Origin: Peribacillus frigoritolerans
Lineage (GTDB): Bacteria; Bacillota; Bacilli; Bacillales; DSM-1321
Assembly: GCF_030676415.1 (NCBI RefSeq)
Contig: NZ_JAUUTW010000022.1
Location: 37,332-101,331, forward strand
Length of the DNA: 64,000 bases
Direction: 5' to 3'
This document shows, piece after piece, positions 25,993 through 35,935 of the stretch; within the stretch, counting starts at the first letter, position 1, and each line of letters starts with the position of its first letter. The position numbers and the translations under genes are program-made. The notes beneath the pieces are model-generated. The model made no database searches. It was not told the DNA's origin and saw nothing but the letters and a program-made list of their open reading frames with translations.

Positions 25993-27027
25993 TTATGCCG
26001 CTTTTTGTTCTTCTTTCATCCTTATTTCTGAAACGGTCCTGATCTTATAATTCTTGAATACGATCGAACCAAGGAAACCTACCGTCGCTCCCACAACTGC
26101 ACATATCCCAGCAGTGATCGTCACTTTTACTGGATCATTGAAACCATACATAACTGCCAACCCTGCGATCGGTGTTGCCGTACCGGTTGCATTATTCACT
26201 AAACCAAACATGGCCACGACCACGCCAGCAGCCGCTCCGCCAATGAAATTGGTGGAATACACCGGAATGGGATTTGCAGATATGATATCCGCTTGTGTCA
26301 ATGGTTCAATCGCAACCGCTATTGTAGTACTTCTGTCTCCAAATTTCAAGCGATCGAACAAAACAAAATTCATGAAAGAGGATCCGAATACAGCAAGGGC
26401 CCCGATTGCCATAGGAAGTCCCGTCAATCCAAGCATTGCTGTCAATGCCATCGAGCTTAATGGTGCAGTGGCGACGACCGTGATGACTCCTCCAAGGATG
26501 ATTCCCATTAAGATTGGATTACTGTTTGCCGTTTCCTTAATGATTCCACCGATATTCAGAAGCGTTGCATTGACCAATGGCGTTAATTGCTCACCAATAA
26601 ACCGAACGAGCGGTGCTGCAATGAGGATGGTGACAATCAAGTCCAATCCAGCAGGGACTTTTTTCTCGATCACTTTCACAAGAAAAGCAACAAGATAGCC
26701 TGCGAAAAATCCAGGCAGCAAGCCTAAACCAGCACATGAAACACCAAGTAAAAGAGCATAAACAGGAGACACCCCTAGTGCTAATGCAACAAGTGAAGCC
26801 GCTGCAACGCCTCCCATGCTACCGGCTGCATCCCCTACTTCTCCAAGGAATTCAATTTTAAATAAGTCCCCTCCGACATACCGCTGAAATGCTTCCACTA
26901 GAAAAGCGGCAACCGCTGCATTAGCAAGGGCCCCCATTGCCTTCATCCCTTTTGGGGCTTTAAAACTGAATAATGAAAATAAACCAAGTACCAATAATAA
27001 TAAGGCCGTTCCTTTTAAAATTTCCAT
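25993..27027 (-). CDS. PTS IIC-like membrane carrier of the serine dehydratase operon
   Basis: The 344-residue protein has about ten membrane segments and belongs to the PTS_EIIC_2 type (AAGSMGGVAAASLVALALG and NPIPVYSTNFIGGAAAGVVV). These proteins lack IIA and IIB parts, and none are encoded nearby, so it may be a PTS-independent permease. As first gene of the operon, serine import or product export is a reasonable guess. AGGAGAG precedes the ATG. Confidence 0.85.
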   Translation of the reverse strand: MEILKGTALLLLVLGLFSLFSFKAPKGMKAMGALANAAVAAFLVEAFQRYVGGDLFKIEFLGEVGDAAGSMGGVAAASLVALALGVSPVYALLLGVSCAGLGLLPGFFAGYLVAFLVKVIEKKVPAGLDLIVTILIAAPLVRFIGEQLTPLVNATLLNIGGIIKETANSNPILMGIILGGVITVVATAPLSSMALTAMLGLTGLPMAIGALAVFGSSFMNFVLFDRLKFGDRSTTIAVAIEPLTQADIISANPIPVYSTNFIGGAAAGVVVAMFGLVNNATGTATPIAGLAVMYGFNDPVKVTITAGICAVVGATVGFLGSIVFKNYKIRTVSEIRMKEEQKAA

Positions 27028-27257
27028 TAAAATCTCTCCTCTTAGTGATTAGTTAGCATTCTTCATGACTTAATATGTTAAGCGAACTACTAATTCATTA
27101 CAGGCTTCCGATTTAATAACAATCACCATCGGTCCTTTGTTTCCATTTCAAAGTTGGCTGTGTCAAGTTCTGGTCAATCAATTAAGGAATTCTTACGAAA
27201 AATGAGAAACAGAATAACTCTTATATTATATTAAAATATCTTTATTTACCCTGGTAA

Positions 27258-27271
27258 TGTAAACCCTTTCA
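27258..27271 (-). promoter_or_regulatory. CcpA cre-like site before the sda operon
   Basis: On the minus strand TGAAAGGGTTTACA differs from the ideal cre TGAAAGCGTTTACA only at the central base. It lies about 230 bases before the IIC start. Catabolite control of serine degradation would fit. The rest of 27028-27396 shows nothing certain. Confidence 0.5.
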
Positions 27272-27396
27272 TTGTATATCCCATATTAACATATAACACA
27301 CTGCATACCTACTAAAATTTTTATTTTCAAACTGAGATAAATATCCGATTTTTCAGTATATTACAATAATTATTAATAATACCTACAACAATTAAA

Positions 27397-27422
27397 ATGA
27401 AAAAAAGCAGCCATTAGGCTGC
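27397..27422 (-). terminator. terminator of the secreted nuclease gene
   Basis: On the minus strand GCAGCC-TAAT-GGCTGC is followed by seven T, about 20 bases after the stop. Confidence 0.85.
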
Positions 27423-27442
27423 CTTCCCCTTCTATCTCCGAT

Positions 27443-30400
27443 TTAACTCGCCTTTTTCTCATCGGTGGATTTAGCGGCACCCCAAATTTCGGATGCCCAT
27501 TCAGGATGGTCGATGAATGGATTGCGGTTATTTTGCCAGTCATAAATGACATCATTGCGATGGCTCTCGAAATCGTCGACTGGATCGAGATCATTCCATT
27601 TCAAAAGTGTCGATAGCTTTCCATGAAGCGGCTTCGGATACGTGTTGACTGTATCGGATAATTCAAGATCCAACTCGCCGTTTCCTTCATATCGGACAGC
27701 CATGTAAAATAACATCCTTGCTATATCGCCTTTAACATGGTCTGGCGGCTCCCATGAATCTGAATCAAACTTACATTCACATCCACTATATGTTTGACCG
27801 CCCTCGTCAAAATCAAGGTGGCCCCGTTTACCATTAACTGTTACATCAGCGGGACGGAGGTGATGAAGGTCTGTCCCGGGACCTTTGCTTGTTCCAAAAT
27901 CACCGTGGGACTTTGCCCAAACATGTTCACGGTTCCATTGTCCGATATTGCCCCCATTCGCGTTCTTCGAGATGGATTTTCCTGAGTAAAGCAAGATGAC
28001 ATTCTGTTTGTTCATCGGGTCTTCATCCGTTTCTTTAAGGGCATTCCACACTTGATCATAAGATAACATTGTATGACCCTTAATTATCGAGTGCAGAACC
28101 GATTTCAATTCCGTTCCCGTTTTTCCTGCCGCCGTTTCATAATAAGCTTCAAGCGGCATATCATTTGTTACGGTCAACGTGAAACGGGCAACCGCTTCCG
28201 ATATCTGGTCCTCAGCCTTGACTGCAACAAGGTATGTTCCAGCTTCATTTGCAGGAAGGGTCAGTATCGGGCCGGTGACTGTACCGATAGTCGATGAAAA
28301 GGTCAGCTTATCTCCATCTGGATCTGAGAAGTGCTCACTCAAATCGATGGTGACCTTGGAACCGGCTTTCACTTCAAGATTTTCCAGGTTTTTCGTTATG
28401 ACGGGCGCATGATTTTCTTTAGGGTCGAAAGGGGAAGCAATTGCTTCCCCCTTCGAATCGACAAACTTGATATTCGATGTGTCGACCCCTTCTGTTACCG
28501 ACCAATTCTGAACATTTTCAGTGCCCCTGATTTCTTTTACATTGGCGTTATCAATGATGACTTCCTTCACCGCCATGCCTCCAAAATCAATGATTGCGCC
28601 TTCCTTATCCGATTTTATCGTCACAGCAGTATTCTTCAGCCCAAGGCCTTTGAGTACAGCATATGAACCTTTTAACCAGATACCTTCTTCGATGTTGGAT
28701 GTTTCGTCAAGATCGATCAAAACACTAGGTGAAGCAACCGTAAGTCTTTTTGTTTTAACGTTTGTTACATGATACGTTTTTTCTGGAGCAGGAGGTTCAA
28801 CTCCACCCGATTCAGATAACGAGGTAGAAATCAATACAGGGTCATGATCGCTTGCCCTTCCATGGACTTCCATGAATGATGAGTTAATATGGACAATATC
28901 GACTTTCGTAGCCGCGGCCATATTATTCGACACAAGGATATGGTCCAGTACTTGTGAATTGCCTTGATATGTGTAAGAATACCGTTTTTCAAAAGGGACT
29001 TTCTCGATCATATTTGTTAAATCTTTGCCCTTCAATGTTTTAAGCGGAGCCGAAAATTCAAAATCATTAAAGTCTCCAAGCAAGACGATATTCGCTTTGG
29101 CATCCTGTGACTTGATATCACTGACAAACCGATTGACGATCGCGGCAATTTGAAGCCTTTGTGTTTCACTTGAAAGGAAAGGAGGCTGGTTTTTACCGAA
29201 TAATGGCTGGTCACCGCCCTTGGAATTAAAATGATTGGCAACCACAACTACGCTTTCGCCTTTAAATTCGAATTGAGCGGCTAAAGGCTTCCTGCTTGAA
29301 GTGAAGGCGGGATCGGTAGGCTCGATTCGTCCAGGGTTCAAGGTAAGTTTTCCATCTTTAAAGGCCACGGACTGTGTTGCCGTTCCTTTTGTTCCATCAG
29401 TCAATTTGACACGGTCCACATTATATAAAAAGCCTACACGGATATTCCCGCCGGGTGCCCCGCCATCAAGTTTATCTTCTGGAGCGATATCGATGAATTG
29501 ATATTGCGGTCCGCCCAGCTCTTTTATTTTGTCGGTTAACTTCTTGGCACTTTGAGCAGAATCCGTTGTCCCGCTATCTGTTGCCCCATCATTATCTTGC
29601 ATTTCCGTTACGCCGATGATATCGGGTTGTTTAAGATTGGTAATGATGGATGTTGCGATCGTTTCAACTTTCGAATTAGCGGTTTGAGTGGAGAAATTCT
29701 CGATATTATAGGAAGCGATCGATAGCTTATCAACATCCTTATCTAAGAATGTCACTTCCCGAGCCGTACCGCCATCCTTTAACGCAGGCAGCTGAGCTTT
29801 ATCCGTCACTACCCTATAGTTGCTATATCCGTAGCTGATGACACCCGTAACCGAGCCTTCAAAGAAATCACCCGTTTTTGCTGTAAATGATTCATCATTT
29901 ATATCCAGGGTAATTCTTTCAGGGTTGAAATCCGTTTCCGTTATTTTGACGCCCCCAACTGCAGTCGTCGTTTCCATATTCCCTGGAATCACGACCAATT
30001 CTCCATAGTCTTGAGGAGCAACCACTTTCGGGTTATATACTTGTACGAGCATTCCTTCCAGACTTTCGTAGAAATCAATGCCGTCTTCGCTCGGATTAAA
30101 ATCTGTCAATCTATCATCATCGATGTTCTCAGACGGCGGAATGACATCTTTTCCGATGACGATCGGTTCTGGCATCGCTGCAGTGCCAAGCTTTTCAATA
30201 ATCGTATTAGTCAATTCAGTTGTTGGCAGATCCGTCGTTTTCATTTCAGCGTATCCTTCGATATACCACTCCACGACTTTACCTGCCACTTTGACATGAT
30301 CTCCCGCTTTCAGGCCATGTGCTTTGTTGTACACAAGTATTCCCTCGGAAGTCGTTAAGTCCTTATCCGGATTCAGATCTTGCATGTAAAAGTTATTCGC

Positions 30401-31774
30401 ATCTTTTACATAAGTGACGACACCTTCCACACCTGAGACGAGTTGATTTTCATATGATGTAAAATGATTCATCCCCTGTATGTCACGAATCTTCACTTCA
30501 TTGGTTTTGTTAACGGTATAGGCAAATGTGAAAACTTCCGATGTCTTGTCGTTGACAGCGATTGCCTTGATGACAGTATCTTTCGTTAAAATGATAGGTT
30601 CTGTGTACAAAGCACTTGAAGACGTCGGTGTGGATCCATCCAGCGTATAATGGATTTTCGTTTCTTCCCAACCAGATTCAAGTGATACTTTTGTATTTTC
30701 ACTAACCGTACCAGGGAAAATATCCGTGTATACGGCTGGTTTGTTCACCAGTTCATAATCTTCAATACCACGCGGCTTCAACTGATACGTGTCATTGAAC
30801 CTCGATCCGATTCCGGTTACGGAAATGACATCCCCTACTTTAAAGCTATTCAGGAAATCCTCATAACTCGAACCGGTCCGGTTATCATGGCGAACGATAA
30901 CAGATTTCCCTTCAGTATCATCCGCCTTGAATTCGAATGTTCCGTATGTTCCCGATGCCGCCAATTCTGTAATGGTCGCTTTTTCAATGGTTACCAGCTC
31001 ACCTTGTGTTTCCTCATTGACGCCAGATGCATCAATTTTTTGGATTTCAGGAAGCTCATTCCCAGAAGAAACCACTTTAAGGGAGGTTGGTTGGATTTGT
31101 AATTCCTTATTATAAGCGGATACTTGTCCGATTAAAGTAACCATATCCCCTTGCTTTACATCCGCAGGCCACGAAGAACCATAAACATATAGCCCAGCCG
31201 TTTCATCTTGGATATAAAAGCCTTTTCCTCCCCAATAACCAAGCCCCGTGGTGACCACCCCATCGACCTGAACTACATCTTCCGTATTCGTGCGTGCCTC
31301 GGCAATGGAGTCCAGAACCTTCACATCAGGCTGTTCAGGAGTTGTTCCCCCATCAGTGATGATCGTGTAATCCGTTGCGGATTTCAGACCGGGTACTGAA
31401 AAGTACTTTTCCAGCTTCCCCGTAATTGTCACCTGCGCTTTGAGTAATTCCGGATGTTCAACCAAATTCAAAGCCGTTCGGATATTTCCGGCTGGAAGCT
31501 GAACAGTCATGATTTTCTTAACATCCGTTTCATCCGGACTATCCGCAATACCTATATTCGTACCTTCAGTAAAAGGCGATGTTTGTTGATAGCTTGTACC
31601 GCTTTTAGCTGTACCGACAATGTATCCCTTCACCGTCGCCGTTCCACTGTTATTATTAATCGCTTCGATTACCGATATTGTCCCTTCCGCTTTTGCAGCG
31701 GCTGCATTTGGCAAAACCGTTGACAGCACGATCAGTATGGCAAAGAAAAGCTTGCTTATCCCGTTCTTCTTCAA
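27443..31774 (-). CDS. secreted multidomain protein with two different nuclease domains
   Basis: The 1443-residue protein starts at TTG after GGAGGGG. Order: signal peptide (1-29, AAAA-KAEG); DUF6359-like domain (about 30-140); two OB-fold-like domains (150-345); chitobiase C-terminal-like domain (350-422, HYTLDGSTPTSSSALYTEPI); more OB-like domains (430-680); endonuclease/exonuclease/phosphatase domain (685-985; SYNIENF, VTEMQD, ANHFNSKGG, LLGDFNDFE, SDHDPVL); a small beta domain; a cadherin-like domain (about 1120-1205); and an endonuclease I domain (1210-1440; NREHVWAKSHGDFG, TDLHHLRPAD). Both nucleases keep their catalytic motifs. No sortase motif or S-layer anchor is seen. It probably degrades extracellular DNA together with the next gene upstream. 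Confidence 0.88.
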   Translation of the reverse strand: MKKNGISKLFFAILIVLSTVLPNAAAAKAEGTISVIEAINNNSGTATVKGYIVGTAKSGTSYQQTSPFTEGTNIGIADSPDETDVKKIMTVQLPAGNIRTALNLVEHPELLKAQVTITGKLEKYFSVPGLKSATDYTIITDGGTTPEQPDVKVLDSIAEARTNTEDVVQVDGVVTTGLGYWGGKGFYIQDETAGLYVYGSSWPADVKQGDMVTLIGQVSAYNKELQIQPTSLKVVSSGNELPEIQKIDASGVNEETQGELVTIEKATITELAASGTYGTFEFKADDTEGKSVIVRHDNRTGSSYEDFLNSFKVGDVISVTGIGSRFNDTYQLKPRGIEDYELVNKPAVYTDIFPGTVSENTKVSLESGWEETKIHYTLDGSTPTSSSALYTEPIILTKDTVIKAIAVNDKTSEVFTFAYTVNKTNEVKIRDIQGMNHFTSYENQLVSGVEGVVTYVKDANNFYMQDLNPDKDLTTSEGILVYNKAHGLKAGDHVKVAGKVVEWYIEGYAEMKTTDLPTTELTNTIIEKLGTAAMPEPIVIGKDVIPPSENIDDDRLTDFNPSEDGIDFYESLEGMLVQVYNPKVVAPQDYGELVVIPGNMETTTAVGGVKITETDFNPERITLDINDESFTAKTGDFFEGSVTGVISYGYSNYRVVTDKAQLPALKDGGTAREVTFLDKDVDKLSIASYNIENFSTQTANSKVETIATSIITNLKQPDIIGVTEMQDNDGATDSGTTDSAQSAKKLTDKIKELGGPQYQFIDIAPEDKLDGGAPGGNIRVGFLYNVDRVKLTDGTKGTATQSVAFKDGKLTLNPGRIEPTDPAFTSSRKPLAAQFEFKGESVVVVANHFNSKGGDQPLFGKNQPPFLSSETQRLQIAAIVNRFVSDIKSQDAKANIVLLGDFNDFEFSAPLKTLKGKDLTNMIEKVPFEKRYSYTYQGNSQVLDHILVSNNMAAATKVDIVHINSSFMEVHGRASDHDPVLISTSLSESGGVEPPAPEKTYHVTNVKTKRLTVASPSVLIDLDETSNIEEGIWLKGSYAVLKGLGLKNTAVTIKSDKEGAIIDFGGMAVKEVIIDNANVKEIRGTENVQNWSVTEGVDTSNIKFVDSKGEAIASPFDPKENHAPVITKNLENLEVKAGSKVTIDLSEHFSDPDGDKLTFSSTIGTVTGPILTLPANEAGTYLVAVKAEDQISEAVARFTLTVTNDMPLEAYYETAAGKTGTELKSVLHSIIKGHTMLSYDQVWNALKETDEDPMNKQNVILLYSGKSISKNANGGNIGQWNREHVWAKSHGDFGTSKGPGTDLHHLRPADVTVNGKRGHLDFDEGGQTYSGCECKFDSDSWEPPDHVKGDIARMLFYMAVRYEGNGELDLELSDTVNTYPKPLHGKLSTLLKWNDLDPVDDFESHRNDVIYDWQNNRNPFIDHPEWASEIWGAAKSTDEKKAS

Positions 31775-31828
31775 GATCTCAACCCCTCCAACTTTTTTTC
31801 GCAGGCTCAGGAATCATTTGAATACCGC

Positions 31829-34639
31829 TTAAAGAATGGTTTCGCCTTTCACCATGACACCGCTCAGGTTCACGGTCTTACCGTTAAGTCCCGATAAATC
31901 CAAATTACCCTCGACTGTAACCTGTGAAAAAGTAAAGTTATCCGGAGGAGTTCCTGTTAATGTAAGATTCCCTTTAACCTCTGCATTTTCCAATGAAGCA
32001 ATATCCGTAATGTCCACAACTACATTACCTTCATGGGTTTTTGGGGCATCAGCCGTTCCGCCAAAGTCCTTAGCCAATACCTCGGTCGGGTCTGTAGAGT
32101 TTCCGGCCACATCCTTGATGCGTCCTTCGATGCTCGGATCGACAGTTTTCAGCCCGCTAACATAATCCCGTAGATTCTCCCAATCAGCGAGTCCGATATC
32201 CGTCACTCTTCCTTCTTCATAAGCCTTTTTGAATACGGTGAATCCATCTCCGCCCTTGGCTGTAAAAGCATTGGTCGCCACGACATATTCCTTCGATGCA
32301 TCCAATTCGGAATATGTTCCATCTTGTCCAAGGACTTCAACCTTTGTGACACGATTGCCTGCTTCCTTCGAACTGTCGTAGCTGAATTTCATTCCGGAAA
32401 CATGCAGGAAGCCGCCATTTTCCTTAGGAGCGAGGCTTACACTATGCTCTAATGCTTCATTGATTTCTGCACCCGTCAGCTTCATCGTCGCTAACGTATT
32501 CCCAAATGGTAAAACGGTTAGGATTTCCCCTAAAGTGATCTCACCTTGATCGATGCCAGCGCGGATGCCCCCGCCATTTTGGAAAGCAATGACCGCATCC
32601 TTATTGAATTCCTTCGCTTTACTAAGCATTCCGTCCGTAATTAGATTACCCAGTTCGGTTTCATTTTTACGAACACTCGGTTTCGTTTCATCACCTGAAT
32701 CACGAGGGGTTTCCAAGGCCTTTACAGCTGTTGCCCCAGTCTTCGTTTCCTTCAGCTCCTTAATCTTCGAGGAGTATGTTTCGAGCACTTTTGCCGCTTC
32801 AGGATCATCCTGTTTTTCAGAAAGCTTAATCAGCTGACCGGCTTGTCCGACAATCTTGCCTTTCTTATCGAATTCCACATCGATCGTTCCTAAAAAGTCG
32901 CTATACTGATACCCTTGAACGATGACTGTCGGATCTTTCGTTTTCCCCTTATCATCCTTATCAATAACAACGGGGGCGTTTAACTGCGTATGGCTATGTC
33001 CGCCCACAATCACGTCGATGCCTTTGACCTTGGCAGCTAATGTTAAATCATTGTCATAAACCGCATTATCATCGTAACCAATATGGGATACGGCAACTAT
33101 CTTATTAACACCCATGCCTTTGAACGCCTTGACCGCTTTTTCGGCTTCTTCAAGATAGTTTTCAAATACTATACTTCCAGGGCTTGAAATATCTTTCGTT
33201 TCTTCAGTCGTAAGCCCGAAGAAACCTACCTTCTGGCCATCCACTTGTTTTACGATTCCATTGTATATCTTCCCTTGCTCTGGCTTACTTGAAATCAAGT
33301 CCGAGAAAAGTCCCTTAAATTTATCATCTTTGGAGAAGTCCACATTCGAACTGACAAATGGGAACTGTGCCCCTTCAACGAAGTCAGCCAAAGCTTGATG
33401 CCCTTCGGCGCTCGATCCCAAGTCAAACTCATGATTCCCGAATGTCATGACATCATATTTCATCAAATTCATGAAGCGAAGATCCGCTTGCCCTTTGAAT
33501 TCATTAAAATAGAGGGTTCCCGAGAATACGTCACCAGCATCCACCAAAAGAGCTTGCGGTTTACTCTTACGCACTTCCTTAACAGCTGTCACCCTTTTGG
33601 CCACATTGTCCAAGTGGGCATGCGTGTCATTTGTATGCATCAAGGAAAGCGTGATTGCCTTCGCTGGATTTTTCAAAGCTTCTTTAGCAGCTGCTACTTT
33701 CTTATCCGCCAATGCTATTTTCGCTTCGAATTCCTTTCGGTCCGACTCCTTGATCCCATTTAAATGGATGTCGGCTCTCGCCTTTTTAGCCGCTTTTATC
33801 TGTTCTTTCGTTTTAAGTTCCCCATTGGCAAGGGCTACATAGGCATTGACCCGTTTTGCCGCTTCTTTTTTCTTTTCTGCATATTCCGCTTCATCATACT
33901 TACCTTTCACTTCTTTAACATAAGCGTGTATGGCTTTTCCGAGTTTGGATGTTTTGCTGACCTTTTTTAACTGCGAAGAAACGGTTTGCATCCGCTTGTC
34001 CGCGGTCTTTAAATCACCCTCCTTCACCCAGTAAGCGGCTTTTTCATAGTAGTACGGAACCTTCAGGTCACCGTTCAAAGCTGTTTTGGTCGATTTAGTG
34101 AATTTATCGTATAAAAGCTTTTCGATTTTCGCACCGTAAACCGTATCTTTAATATCTTTATCGGCCTTTTTCACGGCTTTATCCAGTGCCTCGTATTGAT
34201 TCCTGATATCAATGGATTTCTTGGCAAGTATTGAATTCGTAAGGTTGCCAATCGATTTGCCATGTGCAGCTTTTGCTTTCTCAGCCGCTTTATATCCTTT
34301 TACATAACCTTCCGAACGAGTGATGTACTTATCATAAGCTTCGATTTCTTTGTATTTGGCATCCTTTTCTTTTTTGCTTAACATTGATTTTTTAATGGTA
34401 GAGTTGATGTCTTTTTTTGCTTGTTTTGCAGACTTGATTTGTTTTTCAACCGTGGTCACTGAAGCGAGTTTAGAAGTGTAGAAATAGGTATCGAATGGTT
34501 TTTTGATGGCGGCCTTGGCCGTTTTGATTTTACTATTAAGGCTAGTGGCAGCATCCGATGGTGCCGGCGCTACTGCTACGATCGTTGTCGCAGCCATTAT
34601 GGCAGCTGATGCAATTTTTACGATTTTCTTTTTCCCCAT
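31829..34639 (-). CDS. secreted 5'-nucleotidase with helical N-terminal region
   Basis: Start is the ATG at 34639 (936 residues) after GGGGGG; an earlier frame start gives a poor leader. A signal peptide (KKKIVKIASAAIMAATTIVA) is followed by some 300 lysine/alanine-rich helical residues with a coiled-coil look. Then comes a metallophosphatase domain (LMHTNDTHAHL, DAGDVFSG, GNHEFDLG, GGHSHTQL) and a 5'-nucleotidase C-terminal domain (FQNGGGIRAGIDQGEITLGE, TNAFTAKGGDGF). The last 70 residues form a small beta domain (VEGNLDLSGLNGKTVNLSG) that recalls one in the neighbouring nuclease. It would release nucleosides and phosphate outside the cell. It lies 54 bases before the nuclease gene and is probably co-transcribed. 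Confidence 0.9.
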   Translation of the reverse strand: MGKKKIVKIASAAIMAATTIVAVAPAPSDAATSLNSKIKTAKAAIKKPFDTYFYTSKLASVTTVEKQIKSAKQAKKDINSTIKKSMLSKKEKDAKYKEIEAYDKYITRSEGYVKGYKAAEKAKAAHGKSIGNLTNSILAKKSIDIRNQYEALDKAVKKADKDIKDTVYGAKIEKLLYDKFTKSTKTALNGDLKVPYYYEKAAYWVKEGDLKTADKRMQTVSSQLKKVSKTSKLGKAIHAYVKEVKGKYDEAEYAEKKKEAAKRVNAYVALANGELKTKEQIKAAKKARADIHLNGIKESDRKEFEAKIALADKKVAAAKEALKNPAKAITLSLMHTNDTHAHLDNVAKRVTAVKEVRKSKPQALLVDAGDVFSGTLYFNEFKGQADLRFMNLMKYDVMTFGNHEFDLGSSAEGHQALADFVEGAQFPFVSSNVDFSKDDKFKGLFSDLISSKPEQGKIYNGIVKQVDGQKVGFFGLTTEETKDISSPGSIVFENYLEEAEKAVKAFKGMGVNKIVAVSHIGYDDNAVYDNDLTLAAKVKGIDVIVGGHSHTQLNAPVVIDKDDKGKTKDPTVIVQGYQYSDFLGTIDVEFDKKGKIVGQAGQLIKLSEKQDDPEAAKVLETYSSKIKELKETKTGATAVKALETPRDSGDETKPSVRKNETELGNLITDGMLSKAKEFNKDAVIAFQNGGGIRAGIDQGEITLGEILTVLPFGNTLATMKLTGAEINEALEHSVSLAPKENGGFLHVSGMKFSYDSSKEAGNRVTKVEVLGQDGTYSELDASKEYVVATNAFTAKGGDGFTVFKKAYEEGRVTDIGLADWENLRDYVSGLKTVDPSIEGRIKDVAGNSTDPTEVLAKDFGGTADAPKTHEGNVVVDITDIASLENAEVKGNLTLTGTPPDNFTFSQVTVEGNLDLSGLNGKTVNLSGVMVKGETIL

Positions 34640-35014
34640 TATCGTAATCCCCCCATAAGTTCTATACTGGCATAACATTCTGCTAACTTATCCATAGAAA
34701 TGACACGCTTTTCCAAAAATTTAATCCCGACAAATTTACTTACCCATACACAAATCCACCCTACTTTTTTCCTCTAAAGATATGTGTATCTCCTATATTA
34801 CAACAAAATAATCCAATTTTAAAACAAATTTACAATACAACATCGAATATTAACAGAATATTTTCATTATAATCACCTCTAAATACCTAATAGCAGACTG
34901 ATGATATATCAACAAAATGATTTAATAGTAAAATAGAACCAAACCCCTTTCAATCACCCTTGGTCTTTATACCTAGGTTAATTAAAAACAAATAAGAGAG
35001 AGATTTAACTCGCT

Positions 35015-35235
35015 CTCAGACTGTAAACAAACTCAAAGAAAAGCGAGATTGCCTGCATTTTTTAAAATAAACTTTTCAGTCGATTAGCGTTTGCCTATAG
35101 TTTTTTTATGAAAGTTACAGCTGATTTCAGCAATCCGCTCCCTTTCCGCCGACTGGCTGCCAAGCCTCCTCGACTCAAGCGTCTGTGGGGTCTCGGCTAG
35201 CCAGTTATTCGGCAGGAGTGTCGCAAATTTCTTCC
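35015..35235. repeat. GC-rich dispersed repeat, second-half type
   Basis: CAGACTGTAAACAAACTC, AAAAGCGAGATTGCCTGCA, then CGCTCCCTTTCCGCCGACTG, GCCAAGCCTCCTCGACTCAA, GCGTCTGTGGGGTCTCGGCT and TTATTCGGCAGGAGTGTCGC. Same series as at 22925. The stretch 34640-35014 before it shows only AT-rich DNA. Confidence 0.8.
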
Positions 35236-35277
35236 ATCCATTGAGGGTTATAGTAAAAAAACATGAAGGATATTCTA

Positions 35278-35322
35278 ATCTTGTTTTAAAATCATGGTTT
35301 GGGATGAAACCATTCCGAACCT
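35278..35322. repeat. short dispersed repeat, copy 1
   Basis: TCTTGTTTTAAAATCATGGT then GGGATGAAACCATTCCGAACC. An almost identical copy lies at 39776-39822. Confidence 0.7.
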
Positions 35323-35332
35323 CCTTTATTAT

Positions 35333-35650
35333 CTAGATGGTTAAGTTCCCTTCGAATATTGTGACTGCATGTCCGGAAAGTTTAACTGTGTCTTCCGTTA
35401 CTTCAACCTTCAGTAGTCCCCCTCTTTCCGATGCCTGATAGGCTATGGTGATACTTTTGTCCAGCTTACTTTTTCACTATGGTCCCAGACAGCAATGGGC
35501 CGAGCCCGTTACATGATCTTCGTCAAGGCCTTGGGCAGGGGAAAAGAAACGGGAAACGAAATCATATTCACTGCTATCCGATTGACTCGTTACAATGACG
35601 CCCCGAATCGGCAACCACAATGAAGAACACATTTCCTTTATGGTAATTAC
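35333..35650 (-). pseudogene. PhzF-family protein, C-terminal remnant
   Basis: One minus-strand frame, ignoring stops, reads IRGVIVTSQSDSSEYDFVSR, FFSPAQGLDEDHVTGSAHC, CLGP, two stop codons, then KLDKSITIAYQASERGG and a final GHAVTIFEGNLTI ending at 35333. This is the conserved C-terminal half of the PhzF fold, including DxVTGSAH. The N-terminal half is gone or scrambled. Tandem stops at a conserved Tyr-Trp position show decay. It differs from the intact PhzF protein at 51658-52557. Confidence 0.7.
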
Positions 35651-35935
35651 CCATACCTGTTTTTAAGGAGTTCTCTTTATCTCATAAAATGAAAAAGAGA
35701 ACCATATAGCGGTCTTTTCGAATTCTATATTTTTCTGTTTCAATATGTCGTCCTCGATTAAGCCCCTTTATGGACTTGGATTCCAAGCGATTGTTAACGT
35801 TGTTATAAAAATCCGGTAATTCTTGTAGTGCATTTCGAAACCTAAAGTGTTTTCACTAAAATAGACAGCTTTATAAAAAAAGCTGCCCATCACTATATTA
35901 ATTATGCGTGATCCACCTTACTGTAAACAAACACC

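Noticed and set aside
26054..26698. 214-codon plus-strand frame opposite the IIC gene
   Set aside because: A shadow of the GC-richer coding strand; low-complexity Thr/Ala/Pro composition, no ribosome binding site.
27160..27200. SigA promoter with TTGACA before the sda operon
   Set aside because: TTGACA is present on the minus strand, but no acceptable -10 box lies 16-18 bases downstream.
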